A stretch of DNA of 64,000 bases, taken from positions 9,672,001 to 9,736,000 of the forward strand of contig NC_079514.1 of the NCBI RefSeq assembly GCF_000801105.2. Direction: 5' to 3'. A program made the position numbers and the translations under genes. Each line of letters starts with the position of its first letter. Within the stretch, counting starts at the first letter, position 1. Shown here piece after piece: positions 1-11,725 of this stretch. A model generated the notes under the pieces. The model made no database searches. It was given only the letters and a program-made list of their open reading frames with translations, and was not told where the DNA came from. The DNA comes from Raphanus sativus. Its lineage: Eukaryota; Streptophyta; Magnoliopsida; Brassicales; Brassicaceae.

Positions 1-477
1 AACGGTTCTTACGACGGTGATCAATTGAGATTCCAATCGTTGGAGCCAACTTCTTTGCAATACCAGCAGCCTGATTATCAAAGAGTTTTCATCATTACAT
101 CTTCCATAAAGATATAGCAAAATGAGTTTAATAATTTGAGAAACCAGACCTTAAGCTCCTCGAGAGTGAAGCCTTTACCGGCTCTGACTTTCATGTTGTA
201 CTTGATTGTCCGTGCGTGAACAACAGGACGGAGAGCTCCAGAGGTGGGACGAGGGAAGATCTTCACTGCCTTCTCCTGTCTCGCTTCGTTGAGCAAAAAG
301 AAAGTATATTAAGATAAAACGGCTACATAACTAAAGCTTTAAGCAAAAATCTAGTCGAGATCGAAACTAACCAACTCTTCTTCTGGTTTTCCGGGCAGGT
401 TGGTTGAACCATGTTTTAACATTGTTCTGCCAGTGTTTCCTGAAGTGTGAGCCTTGGATCTCATTGTTGTGCTTCAT
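1..477 (-). CDS. RPL13: 60S ribosomal protein L13 (eL13), 5' part, cut by window edge
   Basis: Cytosolic large-subunit ribosomal protein eL13 (plant BBC1 type). Coding exons read on the minus strand: 372-477, 150-283 and 1-70 (continues beyond base 1), with GT-AG introns and phases that join exactly. The first exon begins [20 protein letters not shown], the second carries [16 protein letters not shown] and [13 protein letters not shown], the third [20 protein letters not shown], all hallmarks of L13. The start ATG is at 475-477, 15 bases after a probable 5' UTR intron acceptor (intron about 493-799). About 82 of roughly 206 residues are present; the C-terminal part lies outside the window. 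By position this would match the At5g23900 copy of a small paralogous family (from memory). Identification is very secure; which paralogue is inference. Confidence 0.95.
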
Positions 478-797
478 TCTCTTATCTTAAAACTAAGCAA
501 ATTCAACAATGAGAAAAACGCATGTGTTTTTTTTTTTTTGTAAAATATTAAATTAAATCGCATGTGTTTTCAAATATGCAACTTAGCTACACACGAATCA
601 AGTAGAGGATCATGCATTTCAATCCATGATCAAGTACAGTACAGACTACAGACTATAGTATTATGTATCAACCCCATTTTTATTCAAGGCAGATCAGATT
701 CGTTAGCATATTCTGAGTTCATACAATGACGAAATGATATATTGATCACGTAGAGAAACGAGAGAAATGAGAGAGAGAGATAGAGAGATATAAACTC

Positions 798-798
<1 letters not shown>

Positions 799-864
<66 letters not shown>
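799..864 (-). repeat. (CTG)22 trinucleotide tract in the RPL13 5' UTR exon
   Basis: Twenty-two perfect CAG units on the plus strand, CTG in the sense of RPL13. The last unit overlaps the probable 5' splice site of the 5' UTR intron: the exon ends at base 800 and the donor GTGAGT starts with the final G of the tract. The poly-Cys ORF through it is a by-product of the repeat; its ATG (909-911) lies between the TATA box and the likely transcription start. Confidence 0.9.
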
Positions 865-867
<3 letters not shown>

Positions 868-919
868 GGACAAAAATGTCTACGAGGAGGAGGGCTTCTC
901 GAGATTTTCATGCCACATC

Positions 920-981
920 TTTATATAGTAAACACCCAAACCCGAGCAGATGAAATGGGCTTCGATTAGTCAAGATGGGCC
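920..981 (-). promoter_or_regulatory. RPL13 promoter: TATA box and two site II motifs
   Basis: On the minus strand CTATATAAAG (about 920-929) is a TATA box about 30 bases upstream of the CTG-tract exon. TGGGCT (956-961) and TGGGCC (976-981), read on the plus strand, are site II elements, which are typical of plant ribosomal-protein promoters. Motifs are seen directly; the role is inferred from the family. Confidence 0.65.
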
Positions 982-1829
982 GATCTTCTTTTAAATGTTT
1001 CTTTCTCCCGAGTCATAACGGTGTGGTTTTTACATACTCATTCATTCAGATTCGGTTTGAATATAATTGAGTTTTGGAATTTTTGGATTTGAAAATTTTA
1101 GTCTCATTCAAATATTTATAAATTTCAGTTCGGTTCAATTCGGTTCGGATTCAGATAATTTATTTAAAATTTATTATATACTTTAATTTTTCAAAATCTA
1201 AAATTTAAATTAATATATAACATATAAATTTGAATAATATTTACCAAAATATCTAAATTTAACATTAAAAATTAGTTTAAATATTTATATGAAGAACTAA
1301 TTTATATTTTAAGTTTTTAGTGTTTTAACTATTATTTACCTTTTTAATTATTCATTTTTGACTACTTATATATATTTTCTAGTGTTTTGGATAACTGTTA
1401 TGTAGCTAGTGCTGCTAAACCATGTACATATATAAAAGTTAGCCATAACTCGCATCTGAATTGGCCATATATAAAGAACATCTTCAAAAAGAGACTAGTC
1501 AGAATCAATACTATTAATTCTTCAACATGTCCAGTTGATAAATGTTGGCTCCAACGATTAATGACAACAAATAATGTATCATATATTTTCGAATGTAACC
1601 ACCCATGACACAATAGTATAACGTAACCACCCCCTTCACAATAATAAAACAATAAAAGAATTATATAGGGAACAATTAATACAGGCACTTAAAATATGTA
1701 GGTTAACATAACCACTCCCTATACTCTCTTTACACTTATCTATTTAATAACTGTCATAATACAAAATTAATTATTTTTAACAAGGTTTTGTTATTTTAAA
1801 AAATTATTGTTTGAAAATAAAGTACCATA
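982..1829. other. Intergenic AT-rich DNA, no gene seen
   Basis: No supported ORF. The part near 1030-1150 has repeated TTCGGTT motifs of the kind common in decayed Brassicaceae DNA transposons, but no ends or target duplication could be placed. Confidence 0.5.
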
Positions 1830-3280
1830 TCAATACTATTAAAATTGAAGTATGTCCTATTGATATGAAGTTGTGTCCATTTAAAAAAAATTGATTTTTA
1901 TATATAACTGCTTATACATATCTATATAACACGATATCTGTATATAATTTTTAACTGTCGACGGTTACAAAAACGATTGATATATATAACTAACAATTTA
2001 TATAACTGCTTATACCCCATGATGCTGTTTGTGATCTTCAAAACCATTTTTGTGCTAGACGGTGGTTGTCCGTATCAGTGACCACCATATAGTTTTTTCG
2101 GAGTTTTGATTATTGAAAATTGGATATTAGATGACAGATCTATGAACATGAGGCACAAACGAAAAAAAAAAGATTTTAATAATTTTGTTAAATATGGTCG
2201 TTGATTTCCATGGAAGAAGTTGTAAACGAGTGTGACTCAAATAAATTGGGGAAGATAAAGACTAATTTACAATTATACTGTTCACTAAAAGATAAAAAAA
2301 TATAACAACTTATTTTATATAATTGGATATAATATAATAATCAATACTATTAAATTTGAAACATGTCCAATTAATGTTACTTAAGTCCAACTAAAAAAAT
2401 AAGATATATATAACTGTTTATATGCCAATATAAATATAACTGTTTAACTTTTAATTTTATTTTTAAAAAAATATCTTATTTTTTAGTAATACACATATAA
2501 CAACTAACCGGTCAAAAAACAGTTACACAATCCGTTTTAAAAAAGTCTGAACTGATACGTGGCAGTTTGTTGAATGGATGACAGTTAATTGTTTCTTGCT
2601 GGTTACAACCTGTATTTTATAAAAATAATATTTCTTAAAAATATAAAACAGAAAATATATCAGTTCTTTTAACAGCGGATCATAAGTTTGGTCAAACTAT
2701 TTGAAAAATCGATTTGCGGGTGCGGGTTATGAGTATTTTATGCGGAGTGAGTGTGGGTTGGTGAATTTTGGATCGCGGCTACCCGTGGACCCGCAAAGTA
2801 TTTAAAAAATAAAAATTAAAAAGTAATTTTTTTTAAATACATGAGTTTAAAATAGTAATTTAAAAATTTTAATCATGTATAAATTTTTATTTTAAATATA
2901 TTTTTATAATAGTTAAATTAAATAATGATTTTTAAAATATATATATAACCCGTAGATAACCACAAAATTAAGCGGAGTGGATGCGGGTACAAAATTATTT
3001 GTTTTCGGGTTGTGTGAGTCAGATTTTTTTAACAAAACAAAACTGAAAATCCACGGGTTGACGGGTCAGTGGGGCGAATTCAACCGCAATTTAACCTTAA
3101 CCGTGCTATACCGGATCCATTTTTAGATTACTATTATTTAATAAAATATATTTTGGTTAAGATTTATATACAAATATGATTACAAAAAAATACAAATATA
3201 TTCAAAAAAAACAAAAATATCAAAAATTGAATTTAAAACAAAATATATACCCGCCCTTTTAAGGGCGGGTCAAAATCTAG
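1830..3280 (+). mobile_element. Non-autonomous Helitron
   Basis: The 3' end is diagnostic: ACCCGCCCTT then AAGGGCGGGT (3249-3270, a 10-bp stem) followed after 6 bases by CTAG (3277-3280) and host T. The 5' end is either TCAATACTATTAAAATTGAAG at 1830 or the similar TCAATACTATTAAATTTGAA at 2341; both are preceded by A, as expected for insertion between A and T. Two 5' ends and one 3' end suggest a nested or rearranged pair. A GCGGGT-rich stretch (about 2715-3090) may be a further element inside. No Rep/helicase coding. Confidence 0.7.
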
Positions 3281-4025
3281 TAATGTAATAAAAATGTAAC
3301 AAAGTTGTAACTATTTAAGCTTAACTATAATGGGGCAAAGGAAAATGTAACTGTTATTGGTTGACTCTTGACTTATCTATAAATCCCATACAAAGTAAAC
3401 GAGCACGACCTACGTGGTGCCATGCTCTAAATCAGAAATCAAGACAAACTAATTAGTGTGAAGCCACATATACTAGTGGGATTATAGAGAAATACCCAAA
3501 GTATATAAAAACGAAGAACAACTTTTCCCTTTTGATATTCACTGATTTTTTCCATAGATAATAAAAACGATCAGCCAGTTTTGTAGTTATAATTTTAATT
3601 AATTACAGGAAGACATAATTATTTAATTTTGTGTATTTTATTAAAGATAAAGAGCGAAATAATATTCAAAATTTTAACCATAGTGCGAATTCATTTTGCA
3701 AATAAGTATATGATTATACAGATGAAAATTAAGGTGAGTTTGTAACTAGTATGTTTATCAAATGGACTATAATAAGATTTTTCTTTTTCCAAATAAGAAT
3801 CGGCAAAAGAGAACCATTCTTAACTGGATCGCCCATTTTAGTATTCACCCCTGTGGGCATGACATATGCATAAAACAATAAATACATTTTTGAGAGAAAA
3901 TGCTTGCTAGTATAAATATCATTAATCTGGCAACATACACTAACCAAGAAAACAATACATTAGGTTGCTCCAAATCTTAGACAAAAAAGAAAAAAACTAT
4001 TAGGTTGCTCCAAATTAATAGAGCC
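3281..4025. other. Intergenic, nothing recognised
   Basis: AT-rich DNA between the Helitron 3' end and the next gene. The 72-codon minus-strand frame at 3729-3947 shows no family likeness and is not called. Confidence 0.45.
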
Positions 4026-4623
4026 ATGTCTAGTGTCCAGTTTTTCCTCATCTTTTCTTTGTTGGCGTTGGTTGGATCAATCAATGGTAACAATCTTATA
4101 CTATATCAAATCCATTTCTAATAATATAAGTATTTAAACTACCAAATATATAACCATGAAACTGCTAGGACGAACGCCGTGTGGATCGACTCCCACAACG
4201 CCCGACTGGAGGGATCGGATGGAATCCTACGAGGAAGGACAACGTCGAATGGGAAGGATAGGTTTGGAGTGCGAAACCGAAGGGTATACAGGTGGTTCGG
4301 GTTCGGGCTCGGGATCGGTCTCTGCTGCTGCTATCCTTCTCGAACTGTTTATCTTGCTTTTCATTATAATTGGTGTCGCCGCGGGAATCTGGTGTGTGTG
4401 TGTCCAGAGGCAAAAGGCTATAAACGCAGCCAACATCAATAACTTTCCAGGTTAGTTATAATATGAATATATTACAATACCTAACGAATTTGGGTTCGTG
4501 TTATATAGTGTTGGTAACGGTTTGGAAGTAAAAATAATTATAGGTCAAGTGGTAGGAGCTCAGGTGGCTCATGAAACTGATCTCAAGACTGTTCAAAAGG
4601 GAGATCCTGGTTATAAAGTTTGA
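4026..4623 (+). CDS. Small membrane-anchored protein of unknown function
   Basis: Three exons join in frame: 4026-4086, 4169-4450, 4544-4623, giving 140 residues. I do not recognise the family. Residues 1-20 (MSSVQFFLIFSLLALVGSIN) look like a signal peptide. The middle is polar, with two cysteines (TPCGSTP and LECETEGY), then a GSGSGSGS linker, then a hydrophobic helix (AILLELFILLFIIIGVAAGI) followed by WCVCVQRQK and a short polar tail ending GDPGYKV. This suggests type I topology with a short cytosolic tail, the CVC being a possible lipidation or metal-binding site. Introns have good GT-AG ends, so it is probably real. It sits between RPL13 and the kinesin. Confidence 0.6.
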
Positions 4624-5275
4624 TTCGTACTTGTTCATTTTATCTATTGGTTATGTATTTTATTCATGCTACGTACTCTGTTGGTTTGGCTAAACTCTAC
4701 GCTTCAGCTTGTTTTTAGGCCGAACAAACATTTTGATCTTCTGTTAAATTGGTCGTATGTTCAAAACGTGTTTTGATCTACATGGAATATAATAGTTTGG
4801 GCTCAAAACTCCAAGATGTCCACCTAAACAAACATTTAGAAAAATCAGGAATTGGGGCTTGGCCCGAACATCTCTGGTTTACAAAAATTCTGTTCTTAGA
4901 AGAAAAAAATCCTTTCCGAGTCATCGAAGGAGATACTATTTTGTAGGCACTCGAAAGGGAACAGAAGCTTTCTTCATACGCACAATAAGTGGGACCCTTT
5001 CAGAGTTATCGAAGGAGCGCCCAGGGCTAGACTAGGCGAATTTGAATTTTTTACTTAAACCGCTCTACTCACTCAAATTTGAAACCAAATCAACTCAAAA
5101 TATAAAAAGAGCAGAATAAACAAAGGAACTGAAAGGAAACAAACTTCAAATTTAAAGGCCTTCCCTTATCTACAGATTTCTTGATTCTATATCGATTGAG
5201 AAATTCCCTCTTGGTAGTAAAACACTGATCATTATTAAACAAACAAAAAAAAGCCACTGATCAGATTTTGTGATT

Positions 5276-8200
5276 ATGGAGACCAAGTTGCCGATGAGTC
5301 ATGAACGAAAAGCGGTTCGGGTGGTGGCTAGGATCAAGCCATCATCAGCATATCCGAGTGCAAAATCTTCAGCAGCTACATCGGTATCAGTTCACAAGCC
5401 CAACGGAGATGAATCTGAGACGGTTTCCATTTCGTCCGGAGCTCAATTCGCTGGGTAGTTCCGTTTTTCTTTTATATGTAACCTTTTTTTTTTTTACTGA
5501 ATTCACTGTTATTCTATTATTGAGTAACATATCTGTTTGGTTGATTGAGATTGGAGATTCCTACTCTAGCTTAGCTTTTTAAATCTCAATCTGCCCTGCA
5601 TATTACACATAAAAGTTACATATTATCTGTTGTCGTTGTGTAAAAACTAAAGTCTTATAAGAATTGATGTGACGTACTGAGTGGGATTTATAAATCGAAG
5701 CCTAATTTACAAAATACGTTTTTTTTTATGTTGTGGCAGTTCGAAAGATTCATATAAGTTGGACTACTGCTATGAAGAAAATGAAACCACAAGTTTAATT
5801 CTCACTAAGGAGATTAAGCCTCTTATCTCTACTGTCTTTGAGGGTAAAGATGCTAATGTAATTGCACACGGAGCAAGATGTAGCGGAAAAACACATCTTG
5901 CTCAGGTATTGATTCTTGAAAGGTCTCTATGTAAGTTATTACTGACAATAAAAAAATGCTAATGGAGTTATGTAATGATTTTGTTTGTAGGGGTCTGAGA
6001 AGGAACCTGGATTAGCTGCCCTTACAATGGGTGAGATGTTATCCATGGCTGAGGAAAGTGGATACTCGATTCTCGCATCGATTTATGAGGTTTGTCATGA
6101 AACCGTGTATGACATCTCAGACCAAGAAAAGAGAGTGGTTTCTGTACTAGAAGGTGCACAAGGGAAAATCCAACTAAAAGGACTTTCCAAGGCAAGTCAT
6201 TCTGTGTTCTGGAGCATTTAGTCTCAGTGCATCATTCATATTTTGCTGGTTAATGTCATTAATGTTTCAAAATTTTGTGACTTCAGGTACATGTGAAGTC
6301 ACTCTCAGAGTTCAAAGAATTATATTTCGGTCTAAAGAAAACTCAGAAGCTGACCGGTGACTCTCCTCTTCGGAGCCATAGAGGTGTGATGATACATGTA
6401 ACGACTAGTAGCAACATCAATTCTGGATCCATTGGGAGGATGAATTTTCTTGATATGGCAGGTTGATTATTTTCTTTCACATTGTTAGTGTTATCTCTTC
6501 TTTGTGATTTCTCTTCTATTAGCATCTGAAGGTTGTTGTCTTCCTCTGACAGGATATGAGGACTCCAGAAAACAAAACACTGATCTAGCTCCTCTAGAGA
6601 TTACCAGAATCAATAAGTCGATATATTCTTTACAGAACGTCATGTATGCTCTCAACGCAAATGAATCTCACGTGCCATATCGGGAGAGCAAACTCACTCG
6701 CATGCTGAAAGATTGTTTACAAGGATCCAACGAAACCTTGCTGATCACTTGTCTGGTAGACATTTTACTGGCTGTTGATTTTTTTTAAAGGTTACACTTC
6801 ACTAAAATAATTGCAAACAATGCTAACCATTTATTTAATATCTTGTTTCAGCCTCGGGAACTCAGCCAAGACTCGTTTTACATGTTAAACTTAGCTTCAC
6901 GTATCTGCTTAGGCAATAACCGAGCCATGGCTAATGCAACTAAGAAGAGCAATGGTCCTCTAAGATCTATTTCATCATCATATGTCTCTCAAAGGAGACA
7001 AACACCTTTGACCGTGACTGTTTACTCTAAACAAAGGACAGAGCTAAGGGGAAACGCGAGTGAGAGAAAGATTAAGCTCAAAACTTCCGCTTCTGCAATT
7101 AAAGGAAGGTAACACTTACCTAACTAACTTAGTACCAGCTCTAAGTTTACTTGCTATACTCAGTTTTATAACATTAATAATGATGGTATTTTTCTGCAAT
7201 GATTGAAGGAAATTGTTTGGTGAAGCAAATGGTTCGGTGAAATCTAAAAATAACACTAAGGAGGTAAATCATCACTTATTCTTATTCAAATAAAATTTTA
7301 AGGAATAGTTTTGCTAGACTCGTTTTGGATTTTGTAGATGGATAGCAAAGACAGAATGGCAATGAAAAAGGTTTAGATCCTTGTTCTGGATTGTTAGAAT
7401 AATGCGCTTCAGTTTCTTTTTAGCATTTTAAATGACACTTATGTTCTATTTTTGTGCAGGAAACTTCCACTTCAAAGGTGGTCTTAAACGTTGAAGCCTC
7501 CGCTTCAGAAGAAGTAAATCCTTGCGTGCGTGAACTTAATTGAAACTAAATCTTTACTTAACAAGCTCTTCCGTTCTTTATTGTAGAAAATGTGTTTGTT
7601 ATTTATTGTTACAGATTCTCAATCTTTCCTGATAGTAGTTGTAGTATTTTGTATGAACGTTAATGCTAAATGATAACCATCAAGGAAATATTTACATTAT
7701 GACTTCTTTGTAGGAAAATTCCGTCTCAACTCTTTCAAGTTTCAATAATCTTCAGGAAACACCTCGGAAACATCAAGAAGAGTTTTCAGAAGCCATTAAT
7801 TGCATTGATGTTATTACATGCAAAGGTGAAACTAGAAAGTAGATAGTGAAGAGTTTGGTTTACCGAAATATCTTGCTATTATCTTATTTTTTTTCTTTGT
7901 ATTGCAGCCCAAATTGTTGAGAGAGATGAAAACCGTTTAGACATTGAAGAAGGTCTGACTCTGTTTAATGAAGGTATGCAGAGAGTCTTGTAATGTTAAT
8001 CTGAGAAGCTATCATATGTGAAACCTTGTATAAACTTATTGCCTTTCTACTGCTTGTAGGTGAAAATTTGGACAAAGAAAACACTAGTTTGCTAGCCAAT
8101 GAAATTACATCACCACCGCTCAGCTTGCGACTTCAAGAGCTATCGAACAATTTGAAGTCGATATGTAATACCTTAAATCAACCATCAACACCTGAGAAGT

Positions 8201-9349
8201 ACCCAACTCCACTGACTAAATATCCAGAGCATGGAAATATTATTGCTGAAGCTGAGCTGAGAACACCAGAGAGAAGTATGCCTTTAAATGTTGGTTGTAG
8301 TCCGTGGAAGACATTCAGTGCACACAGCTCTAAACTGAAGGTAAGCATGGTTAAAATTGTTCTTTTCGGTTGAACAGAAATGATATCATTTCCTTATTCG
8401 TATGATTATATAGTGTCTTCATACATTTGGTAGCTGCCTACATAGTTTGCTTTGAATCATTAAATGTTGTATGTTAATTGTGATTGGTTGACATAACTTT
8501 TTTGTGTCAAAATTCTGCAGAATTCTGCAGTTGGAGAGTACCTCAAGTTCCTAAACACTGCAGATAAGTAAGTTATCTAATTCTCTATAGTAAAATAAAG
8601 TTATTTTGGTGTGATAACGAAGTTAACTAATCTATTTAGTTCTCATTCACTTTTTTTTTTGGTGTTTACAGGGAAGATCTAAAGAAGCTAAAGGTTAGAT
8701 GGCTAGCCTGATTAGAAAAATATTAGATAGTTATGGCATAATAACTAATACGTATATATGGATTTCATTGATGATGATATAGGGCATTGGAGAAAAGAGA
8801 GCGACTTACATAGTGGACCTCCGCCAAGAATCTCCTGAACCATTTAAGAAAGTAAAGCTCACCTTCACTATTTTTGTGATTTGTGAATGAGAAGTTTTCT
8901 CCTAATTTGGTTTTTTAAATGTGAAGTTCAAGTTTCATTTTGGGTTATTTTATAAGCTCTCGTTTATCTTCCATTGCAGCTTGATGACTTGAAAGATATT
9001 GGACTCTCAGAAAAACAGGTAAGCTTATTAGATCACCCGATTTTGTTCCTTTTTTCGGAGTCAGCTGTGGGTTACTAAATCATAATTGTGAGAATATATG
9101 AATGTTGCATCAAGATCAGGTTTATATAAATAGTTTGGTAGGGATAATTGAGATTGTTATGACGAGGATACATAAGCACATAGGTATGTTAGGGTACTAG
9201 TTAATGTTTCCTCATCAAGAGTCTGAGACAGCCTCCCATTCAAAGTAACTTCGAAACTGTAAATAAGCCTTCATGTGTAATGGACTTTTTTTTTGCATTG
9301 ACAGATTAAAGGATTGCTAAGGAAAGAGATTGGAGAGATTTTCAATTAG
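5276..9349 (+). CDS. KIN10C: Kinesin-10 family motor with C-terminal helix-hairpin-helix domain
   Basis: ATP-dependent microtubule motor. Seventeen exons join in frame to 667 residues: 5276-5454, 5740-5905, 5991-6191, 6287-6461, 6553-6755, 6852-7108, 7209-7263, 7338-7370, 7460-7513, 7714-7825, 7908-7973, 8060-8340, 8521-8567, 8672-8693, 8783-8851, 8980-9018, 9305-9349. Motor motifs: VVARIKP, P-loop GARCSGKT, switch I remnant SPLRSH (family usually SSRSH), switch II NFLDMAGYED (usually DLAGSE), and VPYRESKLTRML. The tail ends in LKKLKGIGEKRATYIVDLR plus LDDLKDIGLSEKQIKGLL, a helix-hairpin-helix DNA-binding fold as in the chromokinesin Kid/KIF22, implying a chromosome-associated motor. Intron 3 appears to be GC-AG (AAG/GCAAGT at 6191). 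Position matches At5g23910. The symbol is from memory and less sure than the family. Confidence 0.88.
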
Positions 9350-9659
9350 CTGAAAAAAAAGTCTCTTATGGTCAAAGAAAATGGGTCTGAAAATATCTGC
9401 TTACTGAACTAAGAGTTGGAAAGATTCTGTCTATGATCGTTGAATACTAAGTTAAGGTGTTAAGTGTGTCGGTGACATTCTATTGTCGGATGGTGTTTGT
9501 GTTTCCGTGCAATGACAAGTATCAAATTTCAAATCAATCTCCTTTTATTATAGCCGAAGTTCTCTTTACAATCAAAAAGGTCACAGAATACACTTCAATG
9601 ATGCGAAATCAAAAAAAACAATCCTTGACGTTGTGTTGTTGTTCTTCATGATGTTTTGT

Positions 9660-11108
9660 TTAAGCTACGTAAACGCGATCTCCAGTGAAGATAGAGATCA
9701 ACTCAGGCGACACCTCCTCGTGCTTCTCCACAAAGTACTTCAAAAACCTCTGCTTAGGACTCGTCAACGCAGACGAGATCGCAGGCATTTCACCGATCAG
9801 CCCTTTAGAGATAAGAGCTCTAATCACATTACACCTCGGCAAAATGAACTTCTCCAAGCTGCATCCAAGCACAATAGGTGTCGAAGCCACATCCTTCAAA
9901 GCCCAACCCATCTCCTTCACAAGAAACTCAGCCTTGCTCTTCACCGTATCCGAAGCCAATCCAATACACTGAGGATGCCTCTTGATGATCATCAACGCCT
10001 CCTCTCCACTGAACCCTAGCTTCACAAAAGTCTCAACCGAACCCACTATCTTCTCCTCCGAAGTGCCTACACACTCGGGGTACTTCTTAACTATCACACG
10101 CACCTCCTCTTCCGTTAGACCACACCCTCTCAGAGTCTCGAACGTCTGCGTTATCTTCCTCTCGGAGTATTTCAACAAGTACGGCCATTTCTTGAACGTC
10201 GCCCAGACCTCATCAGCGGTAAACCCTAGCTTTTTATAAACGCCCACTTTCTGCTCTATCGTCTTCTCGCTCAGCTCGTAGAAAACGTAGAGAGCGTTGA
10301 CGAACTTCTTAGACGTCGGATCAAACCCCATCTCGACGATCTTCTTCACCGACTCCTCGAATCTCTCTTTCCCACAGACCGGTTTAGCTTTGGAGATCAG
10401 CAGATTAAGCAACAGCTTGTGCGGCACGCCAAGCTCTCTCAGAACAGAGACGTTCCGTGTTCTGTTCGTCTGCTTCACACTGTCATGATCATCCCGCAAG
10501 ATATCTTTCACGTAATCGAAGTAACCGGTGATGTTGGACACGTGCCCTCTTCTCCCCAAGATCTTGGGGACCTTCGAGACGACCTCCGTGATCTCCGAGC
10601 TCGAAGCTCCGTTGAGCTTGAGGAGATGGAGTTTCGCGCGGAGGGTTTTCTCCGGGTTCTCTACGAGGAACCGCGGGTAGGCGGAGATGATGGTGGAGAT
10701 TTGGGGGTCTGTGAACCCGTAGCTTCTCAGGAGTTTCAGGACCGAGTCTGGGTTTCGTTTCTCGTCGAAGTTGGCTTTTGATGAGATCGATTCGGCGAGT
10801 TTTGGGGTTAGACCCAAGGAGTTGATCAGGTAAAGGGTTGTGAAAGTCTTCCTCTTTCGTTCGTTGTCGTCTTCTTCGGGGGTTGGATCTGATGCGGTGG
10901 CGGAAGTGAAGGGGTTTTGCGGGAGGAGGAGGAGATTCGATAATGGAGAATATATCAAGTTCCTCCATTGATGTAACTCGCGTGACCTTCTTCCATGGAG
11001 TAAGAGTGATAGCATTTGAGAAGGTGATGCGATTAACTTCCTCAGTTTTACTTGAGAAGGAGGAAGAAATGAGAAGATTTGGAATTGGATTGACGACGCC
11101 GACGGCAA
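9660..11108 (-). CDS. Mitochondrial transcription termination factor (mTERF) family protein
   Basis: Intronless 482-residue protein, usual for plant mTERFs. These are alpha-helical solenoid nucleic-acid-binding proteins of mitochondria or plastids that act in organelle transcription, splicing or translation. The N-terminus (about 1-70) is rich in Ser, Arg and Leu and poor in acidic residues, as in a transit peptide. From about residue 85 mTERF repeats follow: LYLINSLGLTPKLAESIS, LRSYGFTDPQISTIISAYPR, YKKLGFTADEVWATFKKWPY, LRGCGLTEEEVRVIVKKYPE and FVKLGFSGEEALMIIKRHPQ, with the conserved P at repeat ends. Met 33 is an alternative start. Long frames on the other strand (such as 10419-10781) are shadows. 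Position matches At5g23930; target organelle and RNA cannot be read from the sequence. Confidence 0.9.
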   Translation of the reverse strand: MPSASSIQFQIFSFLPPSQVKLRKLIASPSQMLSLLLHGRRSRELHQWRNLIYSPLSNLLLLPQNPFTSATASDPTPEEDDNERKRKTFTTLYLINSLGLTPKLAESISSKANFDEKRNPDSVLKLLRSYGFTDPQISTIISAYPRFLVENPEKTLRAKLHLLKLNGASSSEITEVVSKVPKILGRRGHVSNITGYFDYVKDILRDDHDSVKQTNRTRNVSVLRELGVPHKLLLNLLISKAKPVCGKERFEESVKKIVEMGFDPTSKKFVNALYVFYELSEKTIEQKVGVYKKLGFTADEVWATFKKWPYLLKYSERKITQTFETLRGCGLTEEEVRVIVKKYPECVGTSEEKIVGSVETFVKLGFSGEEALMIIKRHPQCIGLASDTVKSKAEFLVKEMGWALKDVASTPIVLGCSLEKFILPRCNVIRALISKGLIGEMPAISSALTSPKQRFLKYFVEKHEEVSPELISIFTGDRVYVA

Positions 11109-11124
11109 GAACGAAGAAGCCGGT

Positions 11125-11262
11125 TCGGTTTAGGGTTTATTACAAAACCAAATTATTTGTTTTGAGGAGTTTTGTCGTAAAATCTCTTTTTTTTTGTTCT
11201 AACATGTCGTAAAATCTATTGTGTGGGCCTGTTGGGCTTATTAAGTCTGGTGGGCTAAGGGA
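11125..11262 (-). promoter_or_regulatory. mTERF promoter/5' UTR: telo-box and site II motifs
   Basis: Just upstream of the mTERF ATG the minus strand reads AAACCCTAAAC (near 11132, telo-box type). Three TGGGCC/TGGGCT motifs lie at about 11224-11255 on the plus strand. This pairing is common in promoters of plant genes for organelle biogenesis and translation. Motifs seen; function inferred. Confidence 0.5.
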
Positions 11263-11725
11263 TTTTTTGATATAAATAAAACCTTAACACACCACCAGTG
11301 ACTGACTAGCTTTACGTTTACCCAAGAGATATGTAAAAGAAACCTTGAGATGCCGTCTGATTTCTAAACTCGCATTTTGGATAGGAACGATCTTGTCTTA
11401 AGGTCAAATGAAACCATGTCCAACTTTATGAGTTCATACATTTTGAAAATGTAGTTATCGAGTGTAATAAAACTTGGGACATGATCTAAAAGCTGAGAGA
11501 TAGCAAAGTGCATTTTAATCTTGAAACAACAACATAAGCCACTTTAAAACATTGTCTGAGCAGCACACACCAAAGTCACAAACCAACGTTCAACATTCAG
11601 CATTCCGCTGATTATTATCAAAAACACAAAGAGCAAATCCTTAATGGGATTTACTAAAATATAATCAGCTAATTAACCGAAAAACCAAGTTTGGGGTTTT
11701 GATTAATTAACTCGCTTTGATCGAC

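Noticed and set aside
684..911. ORF with 22 consecutive cysteines
   Set aside because: It is the reading of the (CTG)22 tract and the following intron; its ATG lies between the TATA box and the likely transcription start, so it is probably not in the mRNA.
9633..10019. Plus-strand ORFs over the mTERF gene (also 10419-10781 and 10489-10968)
   Set aside because: Shadow frames of a 482-residue protein with clear mTERF repeats.
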